DNA of 64,000 bases, from assembly GCA_017654935.2 (NCBI GenBank), contig CM065691.1, positions 33,834,925 to 33,898,924 of the forward strand, in the 5' to 3' direction. Position numbers and translations under genes: made by a program. This DNA comes from Phymorhynchus buccinoides (lineage: Eukaryota; Mollusca; Gastropoda; Neogastropoda; Raphitomidae). The notes below the pieces were generated by a model that worked only from the letters and a program-made list of their open reading frames with translations, did no database searches and was not told the DNA's origin. This document shows, piece by piece, positions 47,416 through 64,000 of the stretch (positions within the stretch are counted from its first letter, which is position 1; every line of letters starts with the position of its first letter).

Positions 47416-48435
47416 TGTAATATCACATGGGTGCAACTACACAACATGAAAAAACCCTGAAAGGCGGGGTCTAGGGGTAATGTCCCCCTGCAGCTAAAGA
47501 AACATTGATTTACGAAGGTATTTTAGTTTGCCTTTTCCCACAATTTATACAAATGCTTATTTTAATTTTAAAGTGTTTGAAAAATACAGTAGACACACAA
47601 AGATCTCGTTTGACACATTTTAAAAAACAGGAAATTCCTTTTCTGGTAAAATTCAAAACCAGGACATCCTTGTACACCAGGAAAAGTTGCACTCATGCTT
47701 TCAGAATTCCTTTTATGACAGTACATTCTGGCTTTCAGCCGAGAACAAATGAAAGAACACCGATACGTCCTTCCAACCCTCGAAAACACGATACATTAAG
47801 GAGGAAGAGCTACCTAAAAAAGGGGTTTTAAACTTTAAAAAAGTGTTAAAAATCTTCTGCTACATATATAGCTGTCCAATTTGGCCATAATGTGTCAAAA
47901 GGATTGTAAATTATAGTGAAACCACTGTTTGTTATAGTATCTACCATTTAGTGCCAACAATGAATAATAATTTAATTATTTTTTTATAATTCTGTCGCCA
48001 AATTACCATGAGGCTTTGAACATCATGACAAGAATACTATAAACCAGACAGTTGTGATATTTTGTGTGTGGTTAGTTTAGCCCAAAAGCTGGATCCCCTA
48101 CCAAAGAGAACTGTGTAGCGCTTGTATTTTTTGCTATTCAGGTACTGTCATAATGTTACTAAATTGCGATATAATATACACATTGATAAAAAAATACTTT
48201 TAAAGTTCATTTTCATACTTGTGTTACCAAAATGGTAGGGGACCCAGCTGATCACATTCTAAAGCTATGTACCAAATTTGAGCTCAATATCTCATTTAGT
48301 TTTAAAAATAGTATGTAAAAACTAAACCGTACGTGCGATTTTTGCGTAACTTTTTGACCCACAAATTTGGCTTTCTATTTATGTGTATATATTAGTTCAT
48401 ATGCAAATGAAGTCCTTTACCTGAGCTTATGAAGC

Positions 48436-48939
48436 TTAGTGTGCACCTGTTAGATAGGGGTGTCCTTCCATCGCAGCTTGCTCCTCATCATCTGCCACTC
48501 TCTTCTGTTTTCTGGCTATCCTGGCCTCATGGGATGACTCTTTTGCTTGACGCTGAGAGTTCAGAACACGCCGTTTGTCTTTGTCGCAGAAGCACTGGCG
48601 AGCAAAATGCCCTATCTCAAGTCCCAGTTTGTCCATAACCCTAATAAATGTCACACTGCCATCATTGAACACACTAACAGCAAGGGCCACACCAATTTTA
48701 ACTGTTGTAAGTCCATGATTTTTCTTTTTGGGACACAATTTCCAAATGACGCCGTTCACCGACTCATTCGCATTCTGCGTGTAACCTGACAGGCACTTAG
48801 AAAGAAGGTCTGGATGCGCAAGGTCTCTGAATATTGCTTTCACCTCTGTTACAGTCATCAAGAACTTCATCATATTCACTATCACTCTCCTTGGAAGGAA
48901 TCTGATTGTTTGAATTTTGGCCCTCATAGTATTCTGCAT
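48436..48939 (-). pseudogene. C-terminal piece of a Mutator-like transposase
   Basis: From about KAIFRDLAHPDLLSKCLSGY on, the frame reads TQNANESVNGVIWKLCPKKK, then VALAVSVFNDGSVTFIRVM and a Lys/Arg-rich tail. The C-L-x-G-x-TQN-x-NE-x-x-N-x-x-IW-x-x-CPK pattern is, from memory, the C-terminal hallmark of metazoan Mutator-like transposases. The DDE catalytic core that should precede it is absent, so the copy is non-autonomous. Confidence 0.65.
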
Positions 48940-49156
48940 ATTGCAATTTTAGTTCACTCCTAGTGGGCGTGGCACTTTCACTAAATTGCCCAGAAATGGC
49001 ACATGAAGACGACACATTTTCACTATTGTTCCTTGAACTGTCACCTGAATCATCGCACTTTCGCTTTTTAGCGTGTGTGGGCCCTTCACTAAATTGATTT
49101 CCTCGAAATTTGCGTTTACTGGCACGTTTACCTTTCCTTTTCTTGTCAGAAGGCAT
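48797..49156 (-). pseudogene. N-terminal piece of a transposon protein
   Basis: 119 codons starting MPSDKKRKGKRASKRKFRGN: a basic, then Ser-rich hydrophilic region. It overlaps the next frame by 143 bases and then goes out of frame. Basic N-termini are common in Mutator-like transposases, but the resemblance is general. Confidence 0.5.
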
Positions 49157-49540
49157 GATCTAACTCTAATATATCACAAAACAACATATAAAAGCACTTT
49201 TTCACTCCAAAACGCAAGAAAATATTCTCAATCAGCAACCGGAAGAATGCACGAGCGTAGCGTCGAAAAACATGGCAAAGGTGGACCTGGAAATGGACTT
49301 GGAACCCGAAAATTGGCTCCTTAGTTGATAGCGCTTTTTTTCGTTTTGCAAGTAAAAAATGTGGGCGTTTCTGCATCAGAACCCCCCTCTTTGGGGTCAA
49401 ATATCTCACTAAATACAAAAAATTAATAAAAATAATAAACAGTTCTGGAAACTTCAGTCATTTTTCAAACAAAAAAGCAGTGTTACATCCATGAACCAAA
49501 ACAAATGATATTTTCGAAAATTCTTGGTAGCTCTTCCGCC

Positions 49541-63919
<14,379 letters not shown>

Positions 63920-64000
63920 CTGGGAACGGTAAATAAATAAACTGGTTACTTGAGGGGAATGTGTGTATATATATATATATGTATGTATGTGTGTGTGTGT

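Noticed and set aside
48547..48789. Plus-strand open frame over the Mutator-like element
   Set aside because: Antisense to the transposase C-terminal piece, which has the conserved motif.

Overview
This is eukaryotic, intron-rich DNA from an animal, most likely a mollusc (inference). The reasons are an SLC6 transporter gene pair with small exons in kilobase introns, a very high load of di- and trinucleotide microsatellites, tRNA-derived SINEs, LINE fragments, MITEs, and several elements built as hairpin plus (GTCY)n microsatellite, like the pearl / mini-me class described from bivalves and flies. There is no bacterial-type gene organisation.

Gene content: I support two protein-coding genes, both paralogous members of the SLC6 (sodium- and chloride-dependent neurotransmitter/amino-acid symporter) family, closest from memory to the glycine/proline transporter branch. 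They are convergent (tail to tail). Gene 1 is on the + strand: 14 coding exons from 6821 to 40774 encode 647 residues from just before TM1 to the stop; the N-terminal exon(s) are not identified. Gene 2 is on the - strand: exons corresponding to 8-14 of gene 1 lie from 63919 down to 49541, and its 5' half lies beyond the window. Exon lengths and phases of exons 8-13 are identical in the two genes (125, 113, 132, 100, 101, 156 bp), so they arose by duplication. The 8.8 kb between the two stop codons holds mobile-element debris and no other convincing gene.

Between exons the DNA is mostly repeats: a LINE with an intact 396-codon reverse-transcriptase ORF (13967-15157), LINE endonuclease and 3' fragments, two SINE families, four copies of a foldback MITE, three TTAA-flanked piggyBac-type MITEs, five MITEs carrying (GA)n/(CT)n, five hairpin/(GTCY)n elements, a Mutator-like transposon remnant, a hAT-like MITE, a pogo/Tigger-like MITE and several palindromic elements.

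The most unusual feature is that splice boundaries of these two genes seem to have been turned into tandem arrays. Eight 80-bp copies of the exon 2 end with its GTGAGT donor lie at 9551-10190. About ten degenerate copies of the intron 2/exon 3 acceptor edge lie at 10804-12165. About sixteen 50-bp copies of the gene 2 exon 14 acceptor (branch-like motif, pyrimidine tract, AG) lie at 49848-50660. Pieces of gene 2 exon 11 with its flanks are interleaved into the first units of a 4.3-kb minisatellite at 54143-58500. In addition, the stop codon of gene 2 coincides with the terminal inverted repeat of the Mutator-like element. All calls are by eye, with no database search.
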